64,000 nt of DNA from Clostridium collagenovorans DSM 3089 (GTDB lineage Bacteria; Bacillota; Clostridia; Clostridiales; Clostridiaceae): contig NZ_FQXP01000006.1 of assembly GCF_900130005.1 (NCBI RefSeq), positions 190,669 to 254,668 of the forward strand, given 5' to 3'. The notes beneath the pieces are model-generated. The model made no database searches, was not told the origin of the DNA, and saw only the letters and a program-made list of their open reading frames with translations. The position numbers were made by a program, and so were the translations under genes. This document shows positions 1 to 7,615 of this stretch, piece after piece (position 1 is the first letter of the stretch; each line of letters opens with the position of its first letter).

Positions 1-1704
1 ACTGATAATGTTGAAGGTGAAGTAATAATAACTAATTTGCCTAGCAATATGACAGTTAAGAAATGGGGTACAGGAGAAGTTTTAGATGGAAAGCCTATAG
101 CGTTCCGTACGGAATTCTATATTGAATCTAAAACCCAGCCAGATACCAGCTTTAAGTTAAGATTTAACTATAAGTTTAGTGAGTTAAAGTTTTATTTTTA
201 TAAACACTCCCGAGGGGGAGAGGCAACAAAGAAATATCAAAGCTTAATAAGAGCTGAACTTAGCGATACAAAGCTTGAGGAACCTTTTGAAGTAGGATCA
301 GACAATATTATTAAACCAATAGAAACAGGTGGTGTAATTTTAAACAAGAAAGACTCACAGAGTAAAGGCGTACTTAGTGGAGCTGTATTTAAATTACAAG
401 ATAGTACAGGGGTGGATATAAAAACTGGTATTACAACAGATATAAATGGACAGATAAGAGTTGATAATTTACCTTTGGGTTCTTATAAATTCATAGAGAC
501 GCAAGCTCCTACTGGATATAAGTTAGACAATACGCCAATTAATTTTACAATAACTTCGGGACAAACAGCAGCGTTACAAGTAGAAAAGTTAAATGTTGCA
601 ATTCCTGGAAGTGTAATATTAACCAAGAAGGATTCTCAAAGTAAGAGTCCGCTTAAGGGGGCGGTTTTTAAAGTACAGGATAGTACTGGAAAGGATATAC
701 AAGTAGGGCTTACCACGGATATTAATGGACAAATAAGAGTGGACAATTTAGCACCAGGTAGTTACAAATTTATAGAGACAAAGGCACCTGATGGATATAA
801 AATAGACACGACACCACTTGTCTTTAATATAATTATAGGTCAAACGGTACCACTTACAATAGAAAAAACTAACACTGCAATTCCAGGAAGTGTAGTATTG
901 ACAAAGAAGGATTCTCAAACTAACAATGTACTTCAGGGAGCAATCTTTAAGTTACAGGATAGTGCAGGGGTAGATATAAAAACTGGACTAACAACAGATG
1001 GAAGTGGACAAATACGAGTAGATAATTTAGCACCAGGTAATTATAAATTCATAGAGACACAGGCTCCTGCTGGATATAAATTAGATTCTACACCGCTTAA
1101 CTTTACTATAGCAATAGGACAAACTACAGACTTACAAGTTGAAAAGTTTAATGATCCCAAATCTGTAGATTTTAAAATTACTAAGGTAGAAAAGGGTAGT
1201 GGGAATTTATTAAAAGGAGCAGAGTTTGAATTAGCTTCAGCTACTAATCCTACAGTACCATTAAAATTTACTTACTCGAGTGTAAGTAAAAAATATGAGA
1301 GAAATGATGCAGGGAGTAGTAAGTTGAGTGTTGCAGATGCTGACTCATCTTTTACAATTGGTAATTTAGAATGTGGTGATTATATTCTAAAAGAAACTAA
1401 ATCACCAAGTGGTTATAAAAAAGGAAAGGATATTTATATTCATATTTCCGTAAATCAAAGTTACTACAAGATTGGAGAAGATGGTGTAAATGTTTCTTTA
1501 AGTAAGGATACAAGTTTAAATTTATATCAACTTAAGGTTGAAAATGAAAAAGGGTTTATACTTCCAGGGACAGGTGGAAGTGGAGTAAATAATATTTACA
1601 AAGTATCAATAGGCTTACTTTTGCTAGTTTCAATGGCAATGTTTATATATTATATTTTAATTTTAAAAAAGGATGGTTATGAAAAATGGGGAAAAAATCA
1701 TTAA
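1..1704 (+). CDS. LPxTG-anchored CnaB-repeat pilin subunit (5' truncated by window edge)
   Basis: The reading frame is open from base 1, so the N-terminus and signal peptide lie outside the window; 567 codons are visible. Three near-identical 93-residue CnaB-type (SpaA/prealbumin-like) domains start at bases 328, 607 and 886, and a fourth, diverged one follows. Each repeat carries an early Lys (LTKKDSQ) and an E-box-like FIETxAPxGYK, the arrangement of CnaB domains that form intramolecular Lys-Asn isopeptide bonds. The C-terminus has the sorting signal LPGTG (bases 1561-1575), a hydrophobic segment and a charged tail, so a sortase should anchor it to the wall. Its end overlaps the next pilin gene by 19 bases and a class C sortase follows, which points to an ancillary (tip or base) pilin or adhesin. 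Which of these roles it has cannot be decided from the sequence. Confidence 0.85.
   Translation, partial: TDNVEGEVIITNLPSNMTVKKWGTGEVLDGKPIAFRTEFYIESKTQPDTSFKLRFNYKFSELKFYFYKHSRGGEATKKYQSLIRAELSDTKLEEPFEVGSDNIIKPIETGGVILNKKDSQSKGVLSGAVFKLQDSTGVDIKTGITTDINGQIRVDNLPLGSYKFIETQAPTGYKLDNTPINFTITSGQTAALQVEKLNVAIPGSVILTKKDSQSKSPLKGAVFKVQDSTGKDIQVGLTTDINGQIRVDNLAPGSYKFIETKAPDGYKIDTTPLVFNIIIGQTVPLTIEKTNTAIPGSVVLTKKDSQTNNVLQGAIFKLQDSAGVDIKTGLTTDGSGQIRVDNLAPGNYKFIETQAPAGYKLDSTPLNFTIAIGQTTDLQVEKFNDPKSVDFKITKVEKGSGNLLKGAEFELASATNPTVPLKFTYSSVSKKYERNDAGSSKLSVADADSSFTIGNLECGDYILKETKSPSGYKKGKDIYIHISVNQSYYKIGEDGVNVSLSKDTSLNLYQLKVENEKGFILPGTGGSGVNNIYKVSIGLLLLVSMAMFIYYILILKKDGYEKWGKNH
328..1164 (+). repeat. Three tandem 279-bp in-frame coding repeats
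   Basis: Units start at 328, 607 and 886 with an exact period of 279 bases (93 codons), each encoding one CnaB domain. The copies are similar at DNA level, for example in the GATAATTTA(C/G)C and TATAAATTCATAGAGAC blocks. Their number could therefore change by recombination or slippage, altering the length of the surface stalk. Confidence 0.85.
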
Positions 1705-3287
1705 AGAAGATTAGTGTGTTCTTATCAACAGTAATGCTAATGGTAAGCATGATGTCTATAATGGCATTTGCTACACCACCAATTGCACCAGATGCACCAA
1801 CTAAGGGGAGTTTAACTATAACTAAAGATGGAGCTGAATTTAAGGCATATAAAGTATTAAATGCTAATCAAAATGCTAGTGCCCAATGTTATGATTATTC
1901 GGTAACACCTGAGTTTTCGGATTTCTTTGGAAATGTAGATTATGGAAATTATACTGTAGATGGAATAAAAAATTTAACTGCAGATCAAATGAAGGTATTT
2001 GGAGAAAATTTACACAAATTTGTAATAGAAAAATCTTTAGTTGCTAATATGATTATTTCAAGTTCAGTAAAAACAGAAGTGGATTTTGGATATTATTTAG
2101 TATTAGAATCATCAGGAACATCAGGCGGATCAGTTGTTGTTTCAACACCTATGATAACTTCTGTACCAGCAGTTTCAGGAGATGCATGGCAATATGATGT
2201 AACGCTGTATCCAAAAGACAATGACCAAATTCTATCAAAGAAGATAGTTGAAGGATCTAATAGAGTGGATACATCATCTGCTAATATAGGGGATACTATA
2301 AAGTATGAAGTAAAATCCTTAGTACCAAGGTATTCAAGCAATTTAACAAAAGTCAAATATAAGTTTACAGATACAATGAGCAAGGGTCTAACTTATGATG
2401 AAGCAACAGGAATTACTATAAAAATAGGGTCTGAAATATTACAAGGTGCACTTGATGGTGATCCTGATGCAGCTAATAAACACTATGTAGTAAAGAAAAC
2501 TATGAATGCTGACGAGACAACTACTATAGAGATAACTTTTAATTATGAGAAAATAAAAGCTTATTCATTGGCTGAGATTATATTAAGCTATCAAGCAAGG
2601 TTGAATGAAAAAGCACTTATTAAAACTAATGCAAATGTGGGTAACGTAAATAATGTTAAATTAGAATATACTAATAACCCTAATGTTGAAGGCAGTGTTA
2701 AAGAGTTAAATAGTAAAGTTACTACTTATACTTGGGGATTAGGATTAAAGAAAGTTGATGCAAATAATATCACTAAGGACTTAGAAGGTGCAGAATTTAA
2801 AATAACAGATTCTGCAGATATTAATACTGGAAATGTTTTAGGTAAGTACACTTATAATGCAGCTGGAGAAGTTGTAATATTATCAGGAAACTTAACAACT
2901 AATGGAAAAGGTGAAGTTGCAGTTACAGGATTAAAAGATGGTGATTACTTTATTCATGAAGTAAAAGCTCCAGCAGGATACTCATTATTAAAAGCACCAG
3001 TTAAAGTAACAATTACAGCAACTAAAGATGCTGGAAATAATTATACAGGAGCTGCAACAATAGCTGTTACTAATGGCAATGAAGCTGGTAGTATAGTTAG
3101 TCCTGTTACAATGAAAGATAATAATGTATTATTCAATGTTCAAATTAAGAACTATTCTGGTATATCTCTACCAACTACTGGTGGAATAGGTACTGATGGA
3201 TTTGTTAAAATAGCAATTTCATTATTAGCTATAGTAGCTGTATCAGGGGTAGTTTACTTAGCAATAGAAAAGAAGAAAAGAGCTTAG
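1686..3287 (+). CDS. Major pilin subunit, LPxTG isopeptide-forming fimbrial protein
   Basis: 533-aa secreted pilin backbone. It has a signal peptide (residues 1 to about 29, ending ...MAFA), a pilin motif WQYDVTLYPK at 168-177 matching WxxxVxVYPK with Lys177 as the predicted sortase-C nucleophile, an E-box FIHEVKAPAGY with Glu425, and the sorting signal LPTTG at 495-499 followed by a membrane helix and KKKRA. These are the defining features of Gram-positive sortase-polymerised major pilins, whose subunits join by Lys-Thr isopeptide bonds. The ATG lies inside the end of the upstream pilin gene (19-base overlap), so the two are probably translationally coupled. A terminator follows before the sortase gene. 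Confidence 0.9.
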   Translation: MGKKSLKKISVFLSTVMLMVSMMSIMAFATPPIAPDAPTKGSLTITKDGAEFKAYKVLNANQNASAQCYDYSVTPEFSDFFGNVDYGNYTVDGIKNLTADQMKVFGENLHKFVIEKSLVANMIISSSVKTEVDFGYYLVLESSGTSGGSVVVSTPMITSVPAVSGDAWQYDVTLYPKDNDQILSKKIVEGSNRVDTSSANIGDTIKYEVKSLVPRYSSNLTKVKYKFTDTMSKGLTYDEATGITIKIGSEILQGALDGDPDAANKHYVVKKTMNADETTTIEITFNYEKIKAYSLAEIILSYQARLNEKALIKTNANVGNVNNVKLEYTNNPNVEGSVKELNSKVTTYTWGLGLKKVDANNITKDLEGAEFKITDSADINTGNVLGKYTYNAAGEVVILSGNLTTNGKGEVAVTGLKDGDYFIHEVKAPAGYSLLKAPVKVTITATKDAGNNYTGAATIAVTNGNEAGSIVSPVTMKDNNVLFNVQIKNYSGISLPTTGGIGTDGFVKIAISLLAIVAVSGVVYLAIEKKKRA

Positions 3288-3326
3288 AAAAATAAATACA
3301 AATATTTTCAATAAAATATAAAACTA

Positions 3327-3383
3327 ATGCCCTTCTATTTTATATACAGTACCATGTGTATTAAAGTAGAAGGGTATATTTTT
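3327..3383 (+). terminator. Hairpin after the pilin genes
   Basis: The arms ATGCCCTTCTA (3328-3338) and TAGAAGGGTAT (3367-3377) pair around a long loop, followed by TTTTT. It could reduce read-through from the abundant pilin messages into the sortase gene. Confidence 0.65.
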
Positions 3384-3665
3384 GAGGAGTTTTAATGTGA
3401 AACAAATCATGTTGTAGGGAATAAGTTTTAAGGATATTACTTATTTAATAATTAAAGTTAAGATAAATATAATGAATATTCTTTACTAGGAAAAATATAT
3501 TATGATAAAATTATTACAACAAATCATTGATGTATTTGATGTTCGTTATAAAATAAGTTTGTTTTCATAAAATGTGGGTATGGATAAGTATGAAATGATA
3601 TTAAAAAAATCTATTAATTGGAGGTGAAAATCATAGGAATTTTAGAATTTACTATGAGGAATTAA
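3384..3665 (+). other. Intergenic leader before the sortase gene
   Basis: No gene seen. Bases about 3419-3505 resemble the end of the R2 intergenic repeat (AATGAATATTCTTTACTAGG compared with AATGAAAATTCTTTATTAGA of the copy near 18.7 kb), but the match is weak. A GGAGGTG at about 3619-3625 has no ATG, GTG or TTG at a usual distance downstream. The TGAGGA at 3655-3660 serves the sortase TTG start. Confidence 0.4.
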
Positions 3666-4502
3666 TTGAAGATATTAAAGCGGATATATTTAGCTAGTTT
3701 AATTTTAATTACTTTAATCGCAATTGGAATATTATTTTATCCAAGCTTCTCTAATTATATAAATAATAAATATGCAGTTTCTACAATCTCAGAATACAAT
3801 GAAAGCATGAATAATATTGGTGATCCGGAAATTGAAGAGTTAAAAAAGGAGTCACAAAAATATAATGAAGAATTGTTTTTAAAAGGAACTGAACCAGAAG
3901 GACATAAAGAAGAGTCTATGATTGGGTATATAGAAATTCCAAGTATAAATATATATCTACCAATTTATTATGGTACCTCAAATGAAGTATTGAGAAAGGG
4001 GGTAGGGGTTTTAGAGAAAACCTCAATTCCAGTAGGGGGTAAAAGTACACATTCGGTTTTATCTGCTCATACAGGAGTACCCACTCAAAAGCTATTTACA
4101 GATATTGATCAATTAAAAAGTGGAGACCTTTTTTACATTCATGTATTAAAGGAGAAGCTCACATATAAAGTAGATAATTCTAAGGTAGTTAAACCTAATG
4201 ATTCTGATGAGTTAAAAATATATGAGGGAAAGGATTATATAACATTATTGACTTGTTACCCTTATGGTGCTAATACAGATAGATTATTAGTTCGAGGAGA
4301 AAGAGTTGAAGAAGGTATAACTAGTGAAGAGGATCTAAATAAACCTAATAAGGAAAATAGTAGTTTTGATGAGATAAGGAATAACAACTTAAATAATAAG
4401 GATAGTTTTAATAAATCTTCAATGTTTATAATTGTAATTCTAATTTTGGTCATCATCATAATATTTATACAAATAATTAGGAATCAAAGAAAAAAGAAAT
4501 AA
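3666..4502 (+). CDS. Class C sortase (pilus polymerase)
   Basis: 278-aa membrane-anchored transpeptidase that would cleave LPxTG of the neighbouring pilins and polymerise them through Lys177 of the major pilin. It has an N-terminal membrane helix, a sortase domain at about 90-215 with His135 (SAHTG), Cys197 (TLLTCYPYG) and Arg206 (DRLLVRG), and a C-terminal helix followed by RNQRKKK; two membrane segments are typical of class C. The start is TTG, five bases after GAGGA; no ATG fits better. The lid region reads DPEIEEL where class C enzymes usually have DP followed by an aromatic residue, so the lid may be atypical. It is separated from the pilins by a terminator and is probably also expressed from its own promoter. 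Confidence 0.9.
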   Translation: MKILKRIYLASLILITLIAIGILFYPSFSNYINNKYAVSTISEYNESMNNIGDPEIEELKKESQKYNEELFLKGTEPEGHKEESMIGYIEIPSINIYLPIYYGTSNEVLRKGVGVLEKTSIPVGGKSTHSVLSAHTGVPTQKLFTDIDQLKSGDLFYIHVLKEKLTYKVDNSKVVKPNDSDELKIYEGKDYITLLTCYPYGANTDRLLVRGERVEEGITSEEDLNKPNKENSSFDEIRNNNLNNKDSFNKSSMFIIVILILVIIIIFIQIIRNQRKKK

Positions 4503-4792
4503 ATTAAAGTAAAAGCATCTATGAATTTAACTTTATTTTAAAAATATTTTTAGAGAATATGTATAGGCATTTTTCTAAAAGATAAGTTTAAAAATAAGTA
4601 ATCATAGGTGTTTTATTTTTAAAAACATATATAATCAATAAGATGAAATATCTAAAAATGTCGTTGAAAAATCAAGTCAAATAGAATAACAACATATATT
4701 TTCAGCAAATGTATTATTTTATCAAAAAGTGAAATGAAAAATAATTGAATATACAGTATAAAGGTGATAATATAATTTTAGAATTTTAAGAT

Positions 4793-4900
4793 ATATAATT
4801 TACAATATTAAATTTACATCATCATAATTTATTGTATATTAAATTTTTTATATTATAAAATATGAGTTAAGCATTATTTAATGCAAGAGATATATTAAGT
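4793..4900 (+). repeat. R1 intergenic repeat, copy A
   Basis: Shares with copies B (15949-16055) and C (39983-40100) the ordered blocks CAATATTAAAT, ACATC.TC(A/G)TAATTTATT, (T/A)CATATTAAATTTTTTAT, TATAAAATATGA and TATTTAATGCAA. It is diverged and has no coding capacity. Confidence 0.55.
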
Positions 4901-5231
4901 GAAAAATGAAAAATCTAGTAAAAATTAAGTTTCAAAATATAAAGGGACTATGTTTATATCAATTCAAAGTGCCATTATCTGTGATGGCTATATGTCAGAT
5001 AGAATAATTCTATTTAAGTATGCAGTACTTAATAATTTTAACTAATATTAAGAGGGTAAAGGGTTAATTAAAATTAACTTAAGTTTTATTTTAAAAAGTT
5101 AGTCTATTACGATTCTAATAAATATTTTCAAGGGTAGCAAAAATTATAATAGGACATTGTTTTAAAGTATCATATAGGTATTTTGAGGTGTTTATATAGT
5201 TATGTATCAAGGCACAAATAAGGAGGGGAAT

Positions 5232-5273
5232 TTGGGCGTTACTTTATTGGTCATTGATAATAAGTGCATTTAA
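5232..5273 (+). CDS. Possible 13-codon leader peptide upstream of the vWA gene
   Basis: A strong ribosome site AAGGAGGGG (5220-5228) is followed by TTG and a 13-codon frame, MGVTLLVIDNKCI, ending 16 bases before the ATG of the vWA gene, which has its own weaker AGGAG. It may be a leader peptide coupling translation or a chance frame; the strong Shine-Dalgarno is the only positive evidence. Confidence 0.25.
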   Translation: MGVTLLVIDNKCI

Positions 5274-5289
5274 AATAGGAGTATAATAT

Positions 5290-7134
5290 ATGAAAAGAAT
5301 AAAAAAGATTAAGTTTTTAAGTTTGGTATTAGTACTTGCTGTGGTGGTACAGTTTGCACCTAAAAATGTATTTGCAGAGAATAATAATACTAATTTAAAG
5401 GAGTCGAAGTTTTTTAATCTAATTGATTCTAATGAAACTAAAGAAGTAAATGGCTGTAGAAGGTATGAAGTTACAAGAAATGTACAAGCAAACTTTGATA
5501 TGAGTAATGAACAAGATTTAATGATTATTTTAGACACATCTACCAGTATGGATACAGGAAACCCCGTTACATTGATAAGCGTATTAGCACCAGCATTACA
5601 GCAGGCTGTTAACAAATTTATGGATTATAATCCTCACAATAGGGTTTCTCTTGTGATCTTTGGAGGAAATGGTAGTGGCATAGATGATGCTAGGATATCC
5701 TTTGATCTTACTAGTAATAGAGAAGTTATAAATAATAAAATGAGTAATATATATGGACAAGATGAATATGGATATTATGGACCTTTATCCGAATTTATTT
5801 GGGGAAATACCAATATTGAGGCAGGTATAGAAAAGGGTAAAGAAATTTTAATAAAAGCTGCAAATGAAAATTCTAATAGAAATATGAATGTTATGCTTGT
5901 TACAGATGGTGGAGCTAATGTAACTATAGGGGGAAATCCCTCTAGTTCTGATGAGATTGTAAATCAAACTATAAAATCTGCTCAAGGCATGAAAAGTATT
6001 ATGCCAGATGCTAATTATATAGGATTATCCTTATTACATAAAGATACTGAATATGATAAAAAAGTTACAGAGGCAGTATTTGATTCTTTTATACCTAAAG
6101 AAAATCAAATTATAGATACGAGTTCTACTATAGTTCAAGGAAAATTAACTCAGTATATAGATAAGTTATTCAATCAAATTCAAGGTAGAGGAGAAGTAAC
6201 TATTACTGAAAAATTTAATAAGGATATTGTAGATAACTTTACATTAGGCACCTTTAGAAAAGAAGATGCTAATGGGGTGAAAGTATATAATGCTATTGAA
6301 GTAAATGGTGCTTTAGTTCCAGTAGAAGGAATTTATACATCAACAGAAGAAAATAAGTATTATCAAGTTGCACCTGTAGAAGGAATAAGAGCTATTTGGG
6401 ATAATGTAAATAAGGAAATTAGAGTAACATTAACTAATCAGGAACTTAAAAATGAAGTAAATAAGATTAAGTATCAGTTATTACCTAAGGATGATAGTAT
6501 ATATTCTGAAGGGACAACTAATATAAAGATAGATAATAATTCAAAGGTAGATGTTAAATACTCTGCTGGAAATAGAGAGTATAATAGTTCAAGTATTTTA
6601 AAATCTGCTGAAATAACAAATCTATCAGCCTCTTTAAAGGTAGATGCAGGGCAAGATAAAGAAGTAAAAGCAAATGAGATTATACAATTAGGGGGAACAC
6701 CAACGGCTAAAGGTGGAGATGGCACATATTTTTACACTTGGTCAGTAAAAGAAGGAAGTGGAGTAGTTATACCTGAGGAAGAAATACATAAGTCAAATCC
6801 ACAAATAGATTTAAGTAAGAATAATGTAAAACCTGAAAGCAGTATAGTCTTTGAGGTAATGGTAACAGATAATCATAATTGCATAAGAAAAGAGGAAGTA
6901 AGATATTCTATAATTAATGAAAATGCAGTAATACCAAAACCAGAAGATAAACCAAATGTAAAACCAGAGAATAAGCCAAATAATGATGGATCAGAGGCTG
7001 TAGACAAAGATAATAGAGCTATAGAAGAACTTCCTCAAACAGGACAAGATATTACTCCTTATAAATATGGAGCTATAATATCAATATTAGGTGTAGTATT
7101 ATTAATTCTAGATAGAAAAAGAAAATCTTATTAG
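5290..7134 (+). CDS. LPxTG-anchored von Willebrand factor A domain protein
   Basis: 614-aa secreted surface protein. It has a signal peptide (residues 1 to about 30), a vWA domain at about 70-290 with the MIDAS start D82-T-S84-T-S86 (DTSTSMD) and a TDGGA strand, then β-rich regions, a PKD-like segment near 450-550, a Pro/Lys-rich spacer (KPEDKPNVKPENKPN), LPQTG at 581-585, a membrane helix and the tail DRKRKSY. vWA proteins with LPxTG motifs often act as pilus-tip adhesins, and this one follows a pilus locus, but it lies 790 bases after the sortase with its own leader and terminator. It could equally be an independent wall-anchored adhesin. Confidence 0.85.
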   Translation: MKRIKKIKFLSLVLVLAVVVQFAPKNVFAENNNTNLKESKFFNLIDSNETKEVNGCRRYEVTRNVQANFDMSNEQDLMIILDTSTSMDTGNPVTLISVLAPALQQAVNKFMDYNPHNRVSLVIFGGNGSGIDDARISFDLTSNREVINNKMSNIYGQDEYGYYGPLSEFIWGNTNIEAGIEKGKEILIKAANENSNRNMNVMLVTDGGANVTIGGNPSSSDEIVNQTIKSAQGMKSIMPDANYIGLSLLHKDTEYDKKVTEAVFDSFIPKENQIIDTSSTIVQGKLTQYIDKLFNQIQGRGEVTITEKFNKDIVDNFTLGTFRKEDANGVKVYNAIEVNGALVPVEGIYTSTEENKYYQVAPVEGIRAIWDNVNKEIRVTLTNQELKNEVNKIKYQLLPKDDSIYSEGTTNIKIDNNSKVDVKYSAGNREYNSSSILKSAEITNLSASLKVDAGQDKEVKANEIIQLGGTPTAKGGDGTYFYTWSVKEGSGVVIPEEEIHKSNPQIDLSKNNVKPESSIVFEVMVTDNHNCIRKEEVRYSIINENAVIPKPEDKPNVKPENKPNNDGSEAVDKDNRAIEELPQTGQDITPYKYGAIISILGVVLLILDRKRKSY

Positions 7135-7145
7135 AATTTAATTTT

Positions 7146-7195
7146 AAAAGCTGTTGTGAAGCCTAAAAAGCTAAGCAACAGCTTTTAAATTTTAT
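7146..7195 (+). terminator. Rho-independent terminator of the vWA gene
   Basis: A perfect 11-bp stem AAAAGCTGTTG/CAACAGCTTTT (7146-7156 and 7176-7186) followed by an AT-rich T-containing tail. Confidence 0.8.
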
Positions 7196-7251
7196 CTTAT
7201 ATATTTTTTAATATTAAAGATATAGTATATATGTTGTAATCTTAAAAAGAG

Positions 7252-7373
7252 AGTATGTTTTTAATAGGTGTAGTTATTTCTTAAGTAGGTAAATTAGTTT
7301 ATTTATATTCACCTTATTTTTAGAGAGTTCTTTAGTCTTAATTGAAATAACTACACTTTAACTTTTTCATACT
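7252..7373. repeat. 122-bp fold-back (imperfect long palindrome)
   Basis: The outer arms AGTATG/CATACT and the inner perfect 13-mer GTGTAGTTATTTC (7268-7280) with GAAATAACTACAC (7344-7356) are separated by about 63 bases of partly self-complementary sequence. There is no coding capacity. It lies after the vWA terminator and before the promoter of the ABC gene. It may be a miniature mobile-element remnant or a structured RNA. Confidence 0.5.
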
Positions 7374-7418
7374 AAATATATAAGCTTAACTTTTAGCTCA
7401 ATATTCACGGAAGGTGTT

Positions 7419-7464
7419 AATATTCAGAATATTGAATTGATTAATAGTGCTCATGTGTTATAAT
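7419..7464 (+). promoter_or_regulatory. SigA-type promoter with overlapping palindrome before the ABC exporter
   Basis: A -35 TTGATT (7437-7442), a 16-bp spacer and a -10 TATAAT (7459-7464). A perfect odd-centred palindrome AATATTCAGAATATT (7419-7433) sits just upstream of the -35 and could bind a dimeric regulator. Confidence 0.6.
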
Positions 7465-7503
7465 ATTACTTATATAAAATAAAAAGGAAAGGTGGTTAGT
7501 GTA

Positions 7504-7545
7504 ATGAGAAATTCAGTTTTTACTCAACAAATACAAAATAAATAA
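7504..7545 (+). CDS. 13-codon leader ORF upstream of the ABC exporter
   Basis: ATG follows the ribosome site AAGGAAAGGTGG (7484-7495) and encodes MRNSVFTQQIQNK before TAA. Directly after it, bases 7553-7595 form an imperfect stem (GTTAAAAAGAAATTC with GAATTCATTCTTTTAAC) that ends before the Shine-Dalgarno of the exporter. The order promoter, short translated peptide, hairpin, transporter is that of translation-dependent attenuation leaders known from drug-resistance genes. The peptide might alternatively be an exported signal. No homologue is recognised. Confidence 0.35.
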   Translation: MRNSVFTQQIQNK

Positions 7546-7615
7546 TTACTTTGGTTAAAAAGAAATTCATATCTAAGAATTCATTCTTTTAACTAATAGT
7601 AAGCAAGGAGTAAGA

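Larger units (their letters stand above)
4503..5289 (+). other. 787-bp intergenic region between sortase and vWA gene
   Basis: No protein gene longer than a 13-codon leader ORF (5232-5273). Contents: an R1 repeat copy at about 4793-4900; a small hairpin GCCAT..ATGGC at 4971-4988; a perfect odd-centred palindrome ATAGAATAATTCTAT at 4999-5013. I looked for c-di-GMP riboswitch core sequences, because these often control clostridial pili, and saw none. Confidence 0.5.

Noticed and set aside
4503..5231. c-di-GMP riboswitch in front of the vWA or pilus genes
   Set aside because: Expected by analogy with other clostridia, but the GCAAAA/CGCAAAG core of class I and the class II core are absent.
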